Source: Chiridota heheva
Lineage: Eukaryota > Echinodermata > Holothuroidea > Apodida > Chiridotidae
Assembly (NCBI GenBank): GCA_020152595.1
Contig: JAIGNY010001689.1
Span: 124,001 to 188,000, forward strand
Direction of reading: 5' to 3'
DNA: 64,000 nt
In this document: positions 32,293-44,690 of the stretch, one piece after another
Layout: every line of letters begins with the position of its first letter
Position numbering within the stretch: the first letter of the stretch is position 1
Notes under the pieces: generated by a model
Told to the model about the DNA's origin: nothing
The model's database searches: none
Seen by the model: only the letters and a program-made list of their open reading frames with translations
Program-made: the position numbers and the translations under genes

Positions 32293-35195
32293 TATGTCGG
32301 TTCTAAATGCTGTCTTCACCAGCAAAGCTGGAATGGACAAGAAAAGTATTATTCCACACCTCACAGATACACCAGCCCTTTTGGGAACTGGAAACTTAGA
32401 TCTTAATCAGTTTGGACGAGACTTGATTAAGCCTGAAATGAAGGCAGACTTTAAGGCTTTGTGTGTTAGAACAATGCCGGCAACAACACAGCTTTTTGGG
32501 GGACAACATATTCCAACAAGTGTGGGACCTCTCGGAGGCAGCATAAGTGAGAAATCGTGTCATTTTTGCCACGGAGCAATCTGCAAAGTGGTCATGGTTT
32601 TTACCAACTTCAGCCTGTTTTAGGCCAGTGAACCATGAGTAAAACCTTGCAATATAGAATTCCAGAAGAAAAAGTAAAAGGTACGGTAAGTTCCATGTCT
32701 TCTCTTACCCCGGAAAATGCCTCTGGCATTACTGGCACAATAAGGCATTTTTTGTCAAAATGGAAGGAATTAAGTTCTGATAATACCATCCAAAGAAAGG
32801 TGACCTTGGTGTGACCAGTAATTACAGGGGTATTAGCCTTTTATGCATCTCAGCAAAGATCTTTAACAAATTATTGTTACATCGTATCCGAGCACACATT
32901 GAACCATTTCTTCGTAACAATCAGAATGGTTTTAGACCAAAACGGGGCACAATATCGCAAATTTTGACACTTCGCAGACTCATTGAAGGCATAAAGGCAA
33001 AACACCTACCTGCGGTGCTCACTTTTGTTGATTTTCGCAAGGCTTTTGATAGTATTCATTGTGAAAAAATGCTGCAAATCCTCCTTGCTTATGGTATACC
33101 GCCTTTCATTGTCAATGCCATTGGTATTATGTATAAAAACACAACAGCAAGGGTCAGAAGTCCTGATGGTGATACAGACTTTTTCCAAATTCTGGCCGGA
33201 GTTCTACAGGGAGACACTCTTGCTCCCTTTCTGTTTATCATAACACTCGACTATGCTTTGAGGAAAGCTATGGAGAACCATGAACACCTGGGTTTCACCT
33301 TAAAGCAACGGCAGAGCAGACGCCACCCATCTACAACATTAAGTGACACTGATTTTGCAGATGACATTGCGCTGCTGTCAGACAACATTGCTGATGCTGA
33401 ACATCTATTACACAGAGTTGAACAGGCTGCCAAAGAGGTTGGTCTGACAATAAATAGTCAAAAGACTGAGTACATGATGTACAACCATCCACAAGCTAGC
33501 CTCAAGGACATTAACGGTACCATATAAAGCAAGTCACCAACTTTCAGTATCTTGGTTCGTGGGTAGACTCCACCAAGAAAGACATAGATGTCCGAATTGG
33601 TAAAGCATGGACTGCCTGTTCCAAGCTGAGCAACATATGGCGTAGTGATCTCTCCAGAGATCTCAAAATCAATTTCTTCAAGGCAGCTGTTGGAAGTGTG
33701 CTGTTGTATGGATCTGAGGAATGGACTATGACAAATGCACTTTTAAGGAGACTGGATGGTACGTACACAAAATTGCTGAGATTTGCCCTTAGTGTGTCAT
33801 GGCAACAGCACCTCCCTAACAGCCAACTTTGGGGAAACTTACAGCCTATTTCTGAAGTCATCCAGGCAAGGTGCCTTAAATTTGCTGGCCACTGTTGGAG
33901 GAGCAGAGATGAAGTCATACATCAGACACTTCTCTGGGACCCAAAACATGGAAAAAGAAGTCGTGGAAGGCCAGCAATAACCTACAATGATGTTCTTGAG
34001 AAGGACACTGGAATTGAAAGAGATGTCCTGCCAGGTGCCATGGATGATCGCAAGCAGTGGAGAATCTTTGTCGGCAGTGCCTGAGTTTGCTCAATATGAT
34101 GATGGTGAATACCATCCTTAAGCATGTTTCTGCTTATGATATAGAATTTGACTCTCATCCAACTGTTCAATATTTTCAGATTGCAAATCATAGTCTTAAG
34201 TTTTCCCCTGTCTATTATTAACAATGAAATCACAAAGCGTTTAGATAAAGGTGTGATAGAGAGATAAAGCCATTGTGATGGAGAAATCCTCTCCTCAGTA
34301 TTTATTAGGCCAAAAAAGGATGGTTCACACAGACTGATTCTCAATTTGAAAAATTGAAACAAAATGTTGAACATCATCATTTCAATATGGGTACCTTACA
34401 AACAGCAAAATGTTTGATGAGTGGGGGCTGTTTCATGTCCTCAGTGGACTTAAAGGATGCTTATTATTCTGTCCCAGAATAATGTTGAAAAATAATCTTT
34501 ACCATAGTACAAAAACATGTTTACCAAATGGATTGGCACCTGCCCCAAGAAGATTTATTATTTATTAAAGTACTAAAGCCAGTTTTTGCTAAGCTGCATC
34601 AAGGTCATAGATGTCTAGCTTATATAGACCATATTTTTTATTCAAGGCAGCTCCAGAGAAAGTTGTGCTTATTCAGTTGATCGAACTGTAAGATTATTTA
34701 TTACAAGATCTTGGGTTTGCTATTCACCCGGATAATTCGGTTCTCGGACCATCTAATTCCCTAGTTTTTCTGGGGTTTTTATTAGATGCAAAATACATGT
34801 CCGTAATGCCTACTAAAGAAAGGATTGAAAAGGTGTCTAATATAATTTGGCAGTTTGGAACTCAAACAAGCCATTGGATTCAAACCTTGCCAGCATTGGT
34901 TGCATACCCTGGTGTTCATGGCCCTTTGTCTTATAGAGAACTAGAGAATGATAAACTCACGGCCTTAAAGTCAAACAAGAGTAATTTTGACTCATTAGCA
35001 TAGATCTATCTCAAAGGACACCTGGGAAGAGTTGTCATGGTGGGAGCATAATCTGTCTCATGCATACAAACCTATACTTTTGAGTGACCCAAATAAGAAT
35101 CCTAAAGACAGATATGCCTCACTTGAGGGCTGGAGAGCCTGTATTGAGGATCCCTCCCAAAGCACAGGGAGCAGATGGTCTCATAAGGATAAATT
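32258..35195 (+). pseudogene. DIRS-like retrotransposon, broken, split by an RTE LINE
   Basis: The left part encodes a gag-like stretch (SKAGMDKKSIIP, MKADFKALC, QLFGGQHIP) and, near 32725-32790, TIRHFLSKWKELSSDNTI. Right of the RTE insertion it resumes with LKHVSAYDIEFDSHPTVQYF. Then, through frameshifts, come RLILNLK, HHFNMGTL, SVDLKDAYYSVP (DIRS-type RT blocks), LPNGLAPAPRRF, FLGFLLDAKYMSV and LSWWEHNLSHA...ASLEGWRACI (RNase H-like, about 35020-35150). No tyrosine recombinase follows, because the sequence switches to a LINE 3' end at about 35196. The gag assignment is weaker than the RT. Confidence 0.75.
32792..34107 (+). pseudogene. RTE-clade LINE, 5'-truncated, inserted in the DIRS-like element
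   Basis: The copy begins at KKGDLGVTSNYRGISLL and covers the RT: NQNGFRPKRGT, FVDFRKAFDSIHCEKM, GVLQGDTLAPFLFIITLDYA, TDFADDIALLSDN. After a frameshift near 33520 it continues with FQYLGSWVDS, LLYGSEEWTM, FAGHCWRSRDE and SRGRPAITYNDVLEKDTGIE, typical of RTE C-termini. It ends with a TGATGATGGTG tail. Both ends are bounded by AATACCATCC (32782-32791 and 34108-34117), a 10-bp target-site duplication. Confidence 0.9.
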
Positions 35196-35600
35196 AGTTT
35201 TGGAGACAAGTTTAAATCCCTCAATTTGCCAACCTTGGAATATGGATGTCAGAGAGGCGATATGATTGAAGCTTACAAACTTTTTAATGTTTATGATAAG
35301 GAAGTCACAGTCAATCTCCGATTAACCTCCAGCATCAATAGCATTTAGGCCATACTGTAGCAAAAAGTTATTTAAACCAAAAGCCAATAAAGATTTGGGA
35401 TCAAACGCCTTTAGCTACAGCATTGTTAATGCTTGGAACAGCAGCTTGTCTGACAAAGTGATCTCATCACGTAGCATGATAGCTTTGAGAATAATCTTTA
35501 CAAGGTGTGAAGTCAATAACCCGTTATCTATGATTACAGGGCTGCCCCACCAGGTAGCCGATACAAGTTAGAGTCAAATACAGAGGCGTGGGCCTGGGGC
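35196..35600 (+). pseudogene. LINE 3' end (CR1/Rex-like C-terminus)
   Basis: Broken plus frames read LNLPTLEY then QRGDMIEAYKLFN, and SYSIVNAWNSLSDKVISS, ending in a region like DYRAAPPGSRYKL. This is the terminal block of CR1-like RTs (L-P-T-L-E-Y-R-R-x-R-G-D-M-I and W-N-S-L). It directly abuts the DIRS-like RNase H region. Confidence 0.7.
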
Positions 35601-35742
35601 TGACACGGAAAAAAAAAAATCATTAGGTTCACTATTATTACTATCATAGTATCAGTAGGAGAAAACACAATTTGTTGTGATTTCAACAAAAATTACACAT
35701 ACCTCAACTAAAAACTCAAAGAAATGTAATTATTGTCTGATA

Positions 35743-35970
35743 TGTCACGATATTTCAACAAAAGGAAAAGATCCTGCACTCCGGAATGGCTGAAATCGAG
35801 GTATTTTTGTGGAAAAATGACATTTGACATTGTCGAAAATTAACATTTTTGTGCAATAGGTACGCTACTTTCATAGCGTAGCATTACGGCCTAATTTTTT
35901 CAACAAAAATACCTCGTTTTCAGCTATTCCGGAGTGTGGAATTTTATTGTTTTGCTGAAATATCATGACA
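35743..35970. mobile_element. Foldback (MITE-like) element, 228 bp
   Basis: The left arm begins tgtcacgatatttcaac and the right arm ends gctgaaatatcatgaca. Arms of about 74 bases pair through cactccggaatggctgaaat and tcgaggtatttttgt. The loop contains a second small hairpin (tacgcta/tagcgta). A LINE-B fragment starts two bases to the right. Confidence 0.82.
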
Positions 35971-35971
35971 A

Positions 35972-36306
35972 TGTTTGTTTGTTTAAAGAAGGCTCAACGG
36001 CGCCACAACAGCAAGTATAAAATTGTGCCTGAGACTCCATGAGAGGTTAGATCATTCCAGAGGTAGGAAGAAAAGAAAATAGGAGGAGTCTAAGAGAAGT
36101 ACAGGGATCAATAGCTAGGGAGCAGGGATCAACAGATGAAGTGCAGGGGTGCTAAAAAAGGCAAAAGTAGATAGAGGGGGTGGAAGAGAACTATATGGTT
36201 GTAGAGGCACAATGAAGGAAGGAGATCATTTTATATGGAGGGCTTTTCTGGAAGTGCTCAGCTATGGAGTTGTGAGGGGTGAGGGAAGCTCTGGGAAGGT
36301 TGTAGC
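35972..36306 (-). mobile_element. LINE-B 3' fragment, diverged
   Basis: It starts with a tttgtttgttt tail, then ggctcaacggcgccacaaca, aaaattgtgcctgag, gaggttagatcattccagag and later agctatggagttgtgagggg and agctctgggaaggttgtagc. More diverged than the other copies and interrupted by small duplications. Confidence 0.7.
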
Positions 36307-37235
36307 CTATAGGAGGCTGTGAAGGAGGATCATGACGAATCAGATCATAAAATTTAGGTTTCTGGGAGTTTTCAAATTTCAGTTAAGAATGTGCAACTTT
36401 TCTCGAAATCATAGATAAATCAAAAGTGCCCACGCCTAGCCGCACTTGATTTTTTCATTATCTCATGAATACACACTGGGAAACGTACAGTGGAGCAGTA
36501 GGCTAGGCCTACCAGTGGAGTACGTAGGCCTAAAGGCCTAGTTGCGGAGTGTTCTGCAATGAAGCCTATTTACTAATTTAGTTAGGCCTAACGTTACTTT
36601 TAAACTTTCATGAAACTGAAAGCTTGTTATGGAAATGTAATGCCTAGGCCTAACGTTACGTTACACTATTATTAAACTAATGTCTTATTTCAGACATTGT
36701 GTCAAAATATATTCACTCAGACCCAGAAAAGGTTATCCTAATACTCACGTTAGAATCATAGCCTACTCACATTTGATTTCTAATGTGTTCGACCTATTGA
36801 TGACGGTAGTGAAGACTCCTTACTGAGTCTCGACTTGAACACAAAGTACCCTGCACTTGTTTATGAAGTTGTGATGACACAGTGACAGATCTAGCTGCCT
36901 CAGTATGCACCGCAGATACTGCCAGACTGCTGTAAGACTGTAGCCTAGCTGTATAATTACACGTACCACAAGCACATAGCCTGGATGTTTGTACACTGAT
37001 TTCGAACTTGTAACAGCTGTTTACAGAGCTTGGTATCCAGTCAGCTAAGCTAGCTCTTCATGTAAAACAAATCAAAAATCATACACATCAAAAGAACATC
37101 AACGTGTTGCAATGAAGTGTTAGATAATTTCATCATTATTTTGGAAAATTGTCACTTCTTATATAAATATATTTTTCATTTTCAGGGGCACACCTAGTGG
37201 GACAAATGACGCCAGGGGGGCGATAACTGTCAGAT

Positions 37236-37239
<4 letters not shown>
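36307..37239. other. Unassigned sequence with repeated gcctaacgtta phrases
   Basis: The palindromic phrase ttaggcctaacgttac recurs at about 36585 and 36650 and again near 39640. There is no coding signal. It could include an upstream ARFGEF3 leader exon (a GTGAGT donor-like site occurs on the minus strand near 36770), but I could not support one. Confidence 0.4.

Positions 37240-37293
<54 letters not shown>
37240..37293. repeat. (TA)n microsatellite, 54 bp
   Basis: Uninterrupted alternating TA, ending at ataggggaac. Confidence 0.97.
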
Positions 37294-37296
<3 letters not shown>

Positions 37297-37313
37297 GAAC
37301 ACACCAACTGTCA

Positions 37314-39299
<1,986 letters not shown>

Positions 39300-39526
39300 C
39301 GCAACTTGGCAAAAGCGTACTGTAGTACACGGCTATGTCGACTCTGACCTCAAGAATCACATACGACCTCGTGCTGTGTTGGGGTTAATGAGGGCGGCAT
39401 TGTAGTTTTGTTTGTGTGATGATGAAGCTGAGGCCTGGAAATCAACGAAAAAGCCGTGTCTTGCTCGGAAATTGTAACGATCAGATTTGGATCCTCGGGT
39501 ATTTTTAACTTTCATTTTCCGGCAAA
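39300..39526 (+). promoter_or_regulatory. Candidate first (leader) exon ending at a splice donor
   Basis: A moderately CpG-containing stretch ends in a good donor, CGGCAAAG|gtatgt, at 39526-39527 on the plus strand. It contains a 30-codon ORF with a stop before the donor, so it would be a leader exon. The next plus-strand gene needs an upstream exon for its acceptor at 50560. The 11 kb link is a guess. A 60-codon minus ORF over the same stretch is the alternative. Confidence 0.22.
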
Positions 39527-40152
39527 GGTATGTAGACAATGCAGTGCATTTTTAAGTTATGCTTCTCTTTTTCATTAACGTTTTTTACATCATGATCAAC
39601 TGTGCGAGTCTCCACACCTTTACACAAATATATGTAACACTAACACTAACGTTAGGGGGCCTAACGTTCCAACCGTTATAGTTACCGTAATGATACCAGG
39701 TCCCTGATGATACACACGGTGTGAGTCTAAGTCAGACGGTGGCTAGGCCTAGTATTAAATGTTAATGCTGTTTTTCTGTTAAAAGTATCAGCATTTAGAT
39801 TATGCTTTATTGGTATGAATATCTTTGTAGTGTACATACATTTATCACGCTTTAGTTCTAGATTCGTCTTACTCTTAGCTTTGGTTGTTTGATAACGGGG
39901 TTGATAAAATGATACTGGGCCTGGCCTTCAGTGTTACGTTGTTGAGATTTCCAGTCAGTTCCCAGCATTGCAATAAATGAGGTGTCATGATGTCATTCTC
40001 GTCGGTCAGAACTCCACCCACTTCCAGAATTTCGCAATTTTCACAAAACTGATCACTCGATGAGACTATTTACAGTACATGTACTATCACGTGGGGTGTT
40101 AGATATTATACACATCCCTCAGTACTGTTGACATTGGGATTGCTGTACGAGG
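39527..40152. other. Unassigned sequence
   Basis: Contains cactaacactaacgttaggg and gcctaacgttcc phrases. No gene or element is recognised. Confidence 0.5.
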
Positions 40153-41662
40153 GTTTTGAATCTGAATAGATTAAGCCGGCAAAAATAATTCTGGAGGACA
40201 TGAACACCAACTGAGCGTAGCAAAAGTATGAGAAAAATAATGATAATAATGATAAATCAATTAACAAGCTTTGCAAGTTTAGCTTTGAAACAGTTTAGAC
40301 TTGGTGCATGTACAATGTCCGATGGTAAAGCATTCCAATCTTTTAGTGTTTGAGGAAAGAAGGAGTATTGATAAATATTCTTTTTAGCATAAGGAACGTG
40401 GAAATTAAGAACATGGTTATTTTTTGTTTTAATTCTTGCGTTTAAGATCAGGTTATCATTATCAATGGCGACAAAAACTGTTATTGATTTTATATAGCAT
40501 TTTTAAACAGGTGCTCCTTCTTCTTGTTATTAACAGGGTCCAATCTAATTTATGAAGCATGCTAGTGACACTGGATTTATAAGAGTAGTCTGCCATACAG
40601 AATCTGGCTGCTCTCCGTTGAATTGATTCAAGGTTATCTACTGTACATCACACTGGTGATGGGGGTCCTAAACTGCTGATGCATACTCAAGTACTGGCCT
40701 AACTAGAGCTTTATATGCAGTGGTTTTAGCGTCAGTGGGACAGTTTGAGAGGTTATGTCTGAATAGGCCAAGTACAGAGTTTGCTTTGTTGGTGATGTTA
40801 TGTATATCTTTACACCATCTGAGTTTATTATCAATTTCAACACCTAGGTATGGGTGGGAGTTGACATGTTTTAGTGGCTGGTTGCACAAGGTATAAACTG
40901 GTGATTTATAGCATTTTCTAGGAGATATTGAGAGTTTGATTTTGCTATTGTTCAAGTTTATTTAGATCATCTTGGAGGATTTGTTGGCTAGAGGGTTTAT
41001 CAGTTGTTCTATGCACAAGACAATCATCAGCAAACAGTTTAACCGTGCTGTTTATATCATCAGGGATGTCATTGACATATAAAAGGAAGAGTAAAGGACC
41101 TTAAACGGTACCTTGTGGTACACCAGATAGAACTTGTTTAGGATTTGAGATTTCGCCATCACAGACAACACGCTGAATGCGCTTGCTGAGGAAGAATACA
41201 AACCAAGCCAGTAGATTTCCATCAATGCCACATGTGGAAAGTTTGGATAACAGACGTTGGTGTGGGACTTTATTAAATGCTTTTGAGAAGTCGAGTATAG
41301 CCATGGAGATGGTACTGTTTTGGTCAATTTGTTTAGAAATATCATTTATTGTTAAAAGAAGTTGTGTTTCAGTTGATCTTTTCGCTCGAAAGCCATGTTG
41401 GAGATCAATTAAGATATTAGGCTCATCAAGAAATTTCATCACATGTGAGTGGATTATATGCTCAAGGATTTTACTACACACGCAGGTAAGAGAGACTGGT
41501 CTGTAATTAGTTGGGTCGTGTTTATCACCTTTTTAAAAAATGCTACATATGTTTGCTTCTTTCCACTTGTTTGGTATAGTACCGTTATTTACAGAGGTTT
41601 AAAAGAGATCAGGTAGGATTTCATAAAGGTCTTCCACATGTGTTTTTAAGAACCATGGTGGT
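40153..41662 (-). pseudogene. LINE-C copy 1: RT and 3' end
   Basis: The minus strand reads ILEHIIHSHVMKFLD, LQHGFRAKRSTETQLL, AILDFSKAFNKVPHQRLLSK, QVLSGVPQGTV (RT blocks, 41101-41481). Then GPLLFLLYVNDIPDD, FADDCLVHRT, YLGVEIDNKLRWCKDI and CPTDAKTTAYKALVRPVLEY (40668-41100), and a C-terminal region down to the 3' end at ttttgaatctgaatagatta. A CR1-like clade (Daphne/Crack-type) fits. The copy is 5'-truncated in the RT and abuts copy 2. Confidence 0.85.
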
Positions 41663-43575
41663 ATTTGAATCTGAATTGGTTAAGTCGGCAAAAATCCTTC
41701 AAGAGGACATGAACGCCAACCGAGCGTAAAAAGTATGAGTAAAAAATAATATAAGAAAACTAGTTAGCAATACAGGTGTTAGTAAGTTTAGCATAAAAAC
41801 AGTTGAGACTTAGTGCATGAACAATGTCTGACGGTAAAGCATTCCAATCCTTTAGTGTGTGAGGGAAGAAAGAGTGTTTATATACATTCTTTTTAGCATA
41901 GGGAACCTGGAAATTAAGGTCATGATTATTTCTTGTATTAGTTCTGACGGTGGGGATAAGTTCATCTTTATTGATGGCGACAAGATTGTTATTAATCTTA
42001 TATAGCATATGTAGCCGGGTGTTGTATCTTCTTGTTTTAAGCAGGGGCCAATCTAATTTGTAAAGCATGTTTTTTACACTAGATTTATAAGAGTAGTCTG
42101 CCATACAGAACCTGGCTGCTCTCCTTTGAATAGATTCAAGTTTATCCACATCGCACTGGTGATGGGGGTCCCAGACTGCAGATGCGTACTCAAGTACTGG
42201 CCTTACTAGAGCTTTATAAGCAGTGGATTTAACGTCGGTGGGACAGTTTGAGAGGTTACGTTTTAATAGGCCAAGTATAGTCAGGACCTGAGGCTTTGTT
42301 TGAGTTTAGGTTTTGCAGTTGCTTTTTGACACCTTCTGGAGTGATTATAAGTTGGTTTATTCTGTTGGTGGTGAGTGGTTTAGTTACAGGGATTTGAGAG
42401 GTATAGCTTCTTCTGTGAAAACGCTGAAAAATTGGTTGTTTAGAATGTTAGCTTTAGTCATACTGTCACTACAAAGTTTATCGTTGTTCATATGGTCTGA
42501 CACCCACGGAATTACTTTTAAGTCTTTTTATGTAGGACCAAAATGCTTTAGGGTTTTCAGTTAGGGAATTTTTAAGTTTATTACAGATGAAGTTGTTTAG
42601 AGCTACTTTGATATTTTTACAGACAAATTTCCTAAAGCTTTTATATGTATTCTGGTCATAAATTTGTTGAGTTTTCTTAGCTTTCTTGAACAGTTTATGT
42701 ATTTTCTTGCAGAGACGTTGTTGGGTATGGGTGAACCAAGGTATATTTAGTTTACTTGAGGTTTTTTTTTCAATAATCAGTTTAATTTCCTTTTCAAAGA
42801 AATTCCATTTTTCAACAACATTAATGAATGAGCTATTGAATTAAGAATAATATCGCAGTTTAAGTTTAGACAGGTCTTCTTTTATGCGTTCTGTGTTAGC
42901 TCTTTACCTTAAATAGATTTTACGTTTAGGTAACTTTTAACGAGGAGGGGAGATGTTTAGGGTCAGTTCAACAATATCATGGTCACTTATACCGGGTATA
43001 ATGTTAGCTAAGTTAACAGCTGGTGAGTTGTTAGTAAATACAAGATCAAGAATGTTGTTATCTCTGGTAGGTGACTGCACCATTTGAGTGAAGTTGAATG
43101 AATCGGCCACTTCAAGAAGCATTTTGGCTGCTTCGGAGAAAGTGTTAGTACCTGAAATAATGTGTTGGCTCCAGTCAATGTCAGGTTTGTTAAAATCACC
43201 AGCAAGAATAACATTGTTTTTGTCAGCATTTTTTCCCTAACTTTTGTAGTAATTTTCTCAACTCAACTAGTAAGGTCATTGTGACTGGGCCTGTAAAAAG
43301 TTCCTACATACATGCTCTTTTCCTTAAGGAATTGGAGTTTGGTCCAGATGATCTCACAGTCAGAGTCTAGTTTAGTGAGCTCAGTAAAATCTGGTCATTT
43401 TTTATTGCCTGTAATACACCACCATAAGCATTTGTACTTTAATCTTTGCGAATGACTGTATAGTTGTCGGGAAAAATTCAGAGTTGTTGATTTCAGAATT
43501 TAGCCAGGTTTCAGTGCCAATAATGACATCTGGGGCTTTGTCTTTTATAAGACTTTCAGTGGAGGCTTTCTTGTT

Positions 43576-43916
43576 GCTTGCCCCCTGTACAACCTTCCCA
43601 GAGCTTCCCTCGCTCCCTACAACTCAATTGCTGAGTTCTTCCAGAAAAATCCTCCGGATAAAATTATCTTTCTTCATCATGCCTCCCTCTACGACCATAT
43701 TTAATTCTCCTCTTCCACCCCCTCTCTACTTTGTTTTTGTTTCAGCCATGCACCTCTCCTCACGATCACAGCTTTCTGACCTTTTGTCCTTAAATTTCTG
43801 TCATTCTCCCCCCCTGTTTCCTTTACTTCCTACCTCTAGAATGATCTGACCTCTCAGGCACAATTTGACCTTAGTTGTTGTGGTGCCGTTAAGCCATCAT
43901 CAAACAAACAAACAAA
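43576..43916 (+). mobile_element. LINE-B 3' fragment inserted in the LINE-C endonuclease
   Basis: The 341 bp run from ACPLYNLPRASLAP, through IAEFFQKNPPDK and HHASLYDHI-stop, to the tail gatctgacctctcaggcaca...atcaaacaaacaaacaaac. CTTGTT is present at both ends (43570-43575 and 43917-43922). Removing the insert plus one CTTGTT joins INFQSNRN to KKASTESLIKDK in frame, which supports a clean insertion with a 6-bp target duplication. Confidence 0.88.
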
Positions 43917-44084
43917 CTTGTTTCGATTACTTTGAAAGTTGATTACAAGAAATTTTAGAATCTTCCTTTTTACCTTTTTTGGATTAGTTTTTAATTTGAC
44001 ATCGGGATGGTGGTTGGATCCTGAGTCAAGGTCGGAAGAATAACTTTAAAGTGCCTCATATGAGTTAGTACAGTTGATGGAATT

Positions 44085-44440
44085 CTTAGTTGAGAAGAAA
44101 GAATCGGAGAAGTTCATGAAGTCACAAGTATCACATATCCAGGCACAGCTAGAATGCATGAGGTTGCTGTATTTTGAGTTATAAATGTTGCAGCACTTGG
44201 TGTGGATCCATTGATCACAATTGTCACACTGTACCGCTTTATCAGATCTCCTACACTGGAGTCCACACAAGCCACAAGGAGCCGAACAGTCCGAACAAAA
44301 CCAATCATCGGTTGATAATGCAAGGGTGTTGTAAGCTGCATTACTAATGCCTGCACACTCAGCTGTGCACCCACAAGTCACAGTCATCGCAACAAATACC
44401 TTTCTGGTTATTTTTGACAGATTTGTTGCATTGTTTGCAA
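44085..44440 (-). other. Tandem PHD-finger region of LINE-C
   Basis: Read across one frameshift near 44370, the minus strand gives CKQCNKSVKNNQKGICCDDC, a WVH, then WFCSDC, followed by CGLCGLQC, AVQCDNCDQWIHTKCC and AWICDTC. Cys/His spacing and the W-[VI]-H core match two PHD fingers. PHD and esterase domains are known in CR1-like elements; a chromatin-targeting role is an inference. Confidence 0.75.
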
Positions 44441-44454
44441 GGAAATTTTGGGGA

Positions 44455-44481
44455 GGGTCCAGGATTGCTTTCGATATCACC
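44455..44481 (-). other. 2A-like ribosome-skipping motif in LINE-C
   Basis: The minus strand encodes GDIESNPGP, an exact match to the D-x-E-x-N-P-G-P core of 2A peptides, preceded by the hydrophobic stretch LLLLFLTLS. 2A sequences near the N-terminus have been described in CR1-like non-LTR elements of sea urchin and other invertebrates. There it would release the short leader peptide from the PHD-endonuclease-RT polyprotein. Activity is inferred from the motif. Confidence 0.85.
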
Positions 44482-44690
44482 AGAAAGGGTAAGGAATAAG
44501 AGGAGTAATTTCCTCTTGTGTGATTTGAATTTTGACAATTTCCAACTTAATCTGTACAAATGTAATTGCCCATCGACACATAGATAAGTTGTGAGTGTGT
44601 GATTTGAATAATCACTCAGACCAAACAAGACAAGGTAGCTAGTTTGTGGGGCATTTAGAGGCAAATTTTAGGCTTGAGACAAGTGGGTTT

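Larger units (their letters stand above)
41663..44690 (-). pseudogene. LINE-C copy 2: 2A peptide, PHD fingers, endonuclease, RT C-terminus
   Basis: The same family as copy 1: the 3' ends match over hundreds of bases (tttgaatctgaattggttaa; acagttgagacttagtgcat). In order on the minus strand: a short N-terminal region with a 2A-like motif (44455-44664); two PHD-like fingers (44090-44440); endonuclease with PDVIIGTETWLNSEIN (43465-43545), YVGTFYRPSHND (about 43270-43310), LLEVADSFNFTQMVQSPTRD and NIIPGISDHDIVEL (42950-43122); and the C-terminal RT block IQRRAARFCMADYSYKSSV...SFFPHTLKDWNALPSD (41790-42140). The RT core is missing at about 42283. A LINE-B fragment interrupts the endonuclease. Confidence 0.85.
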
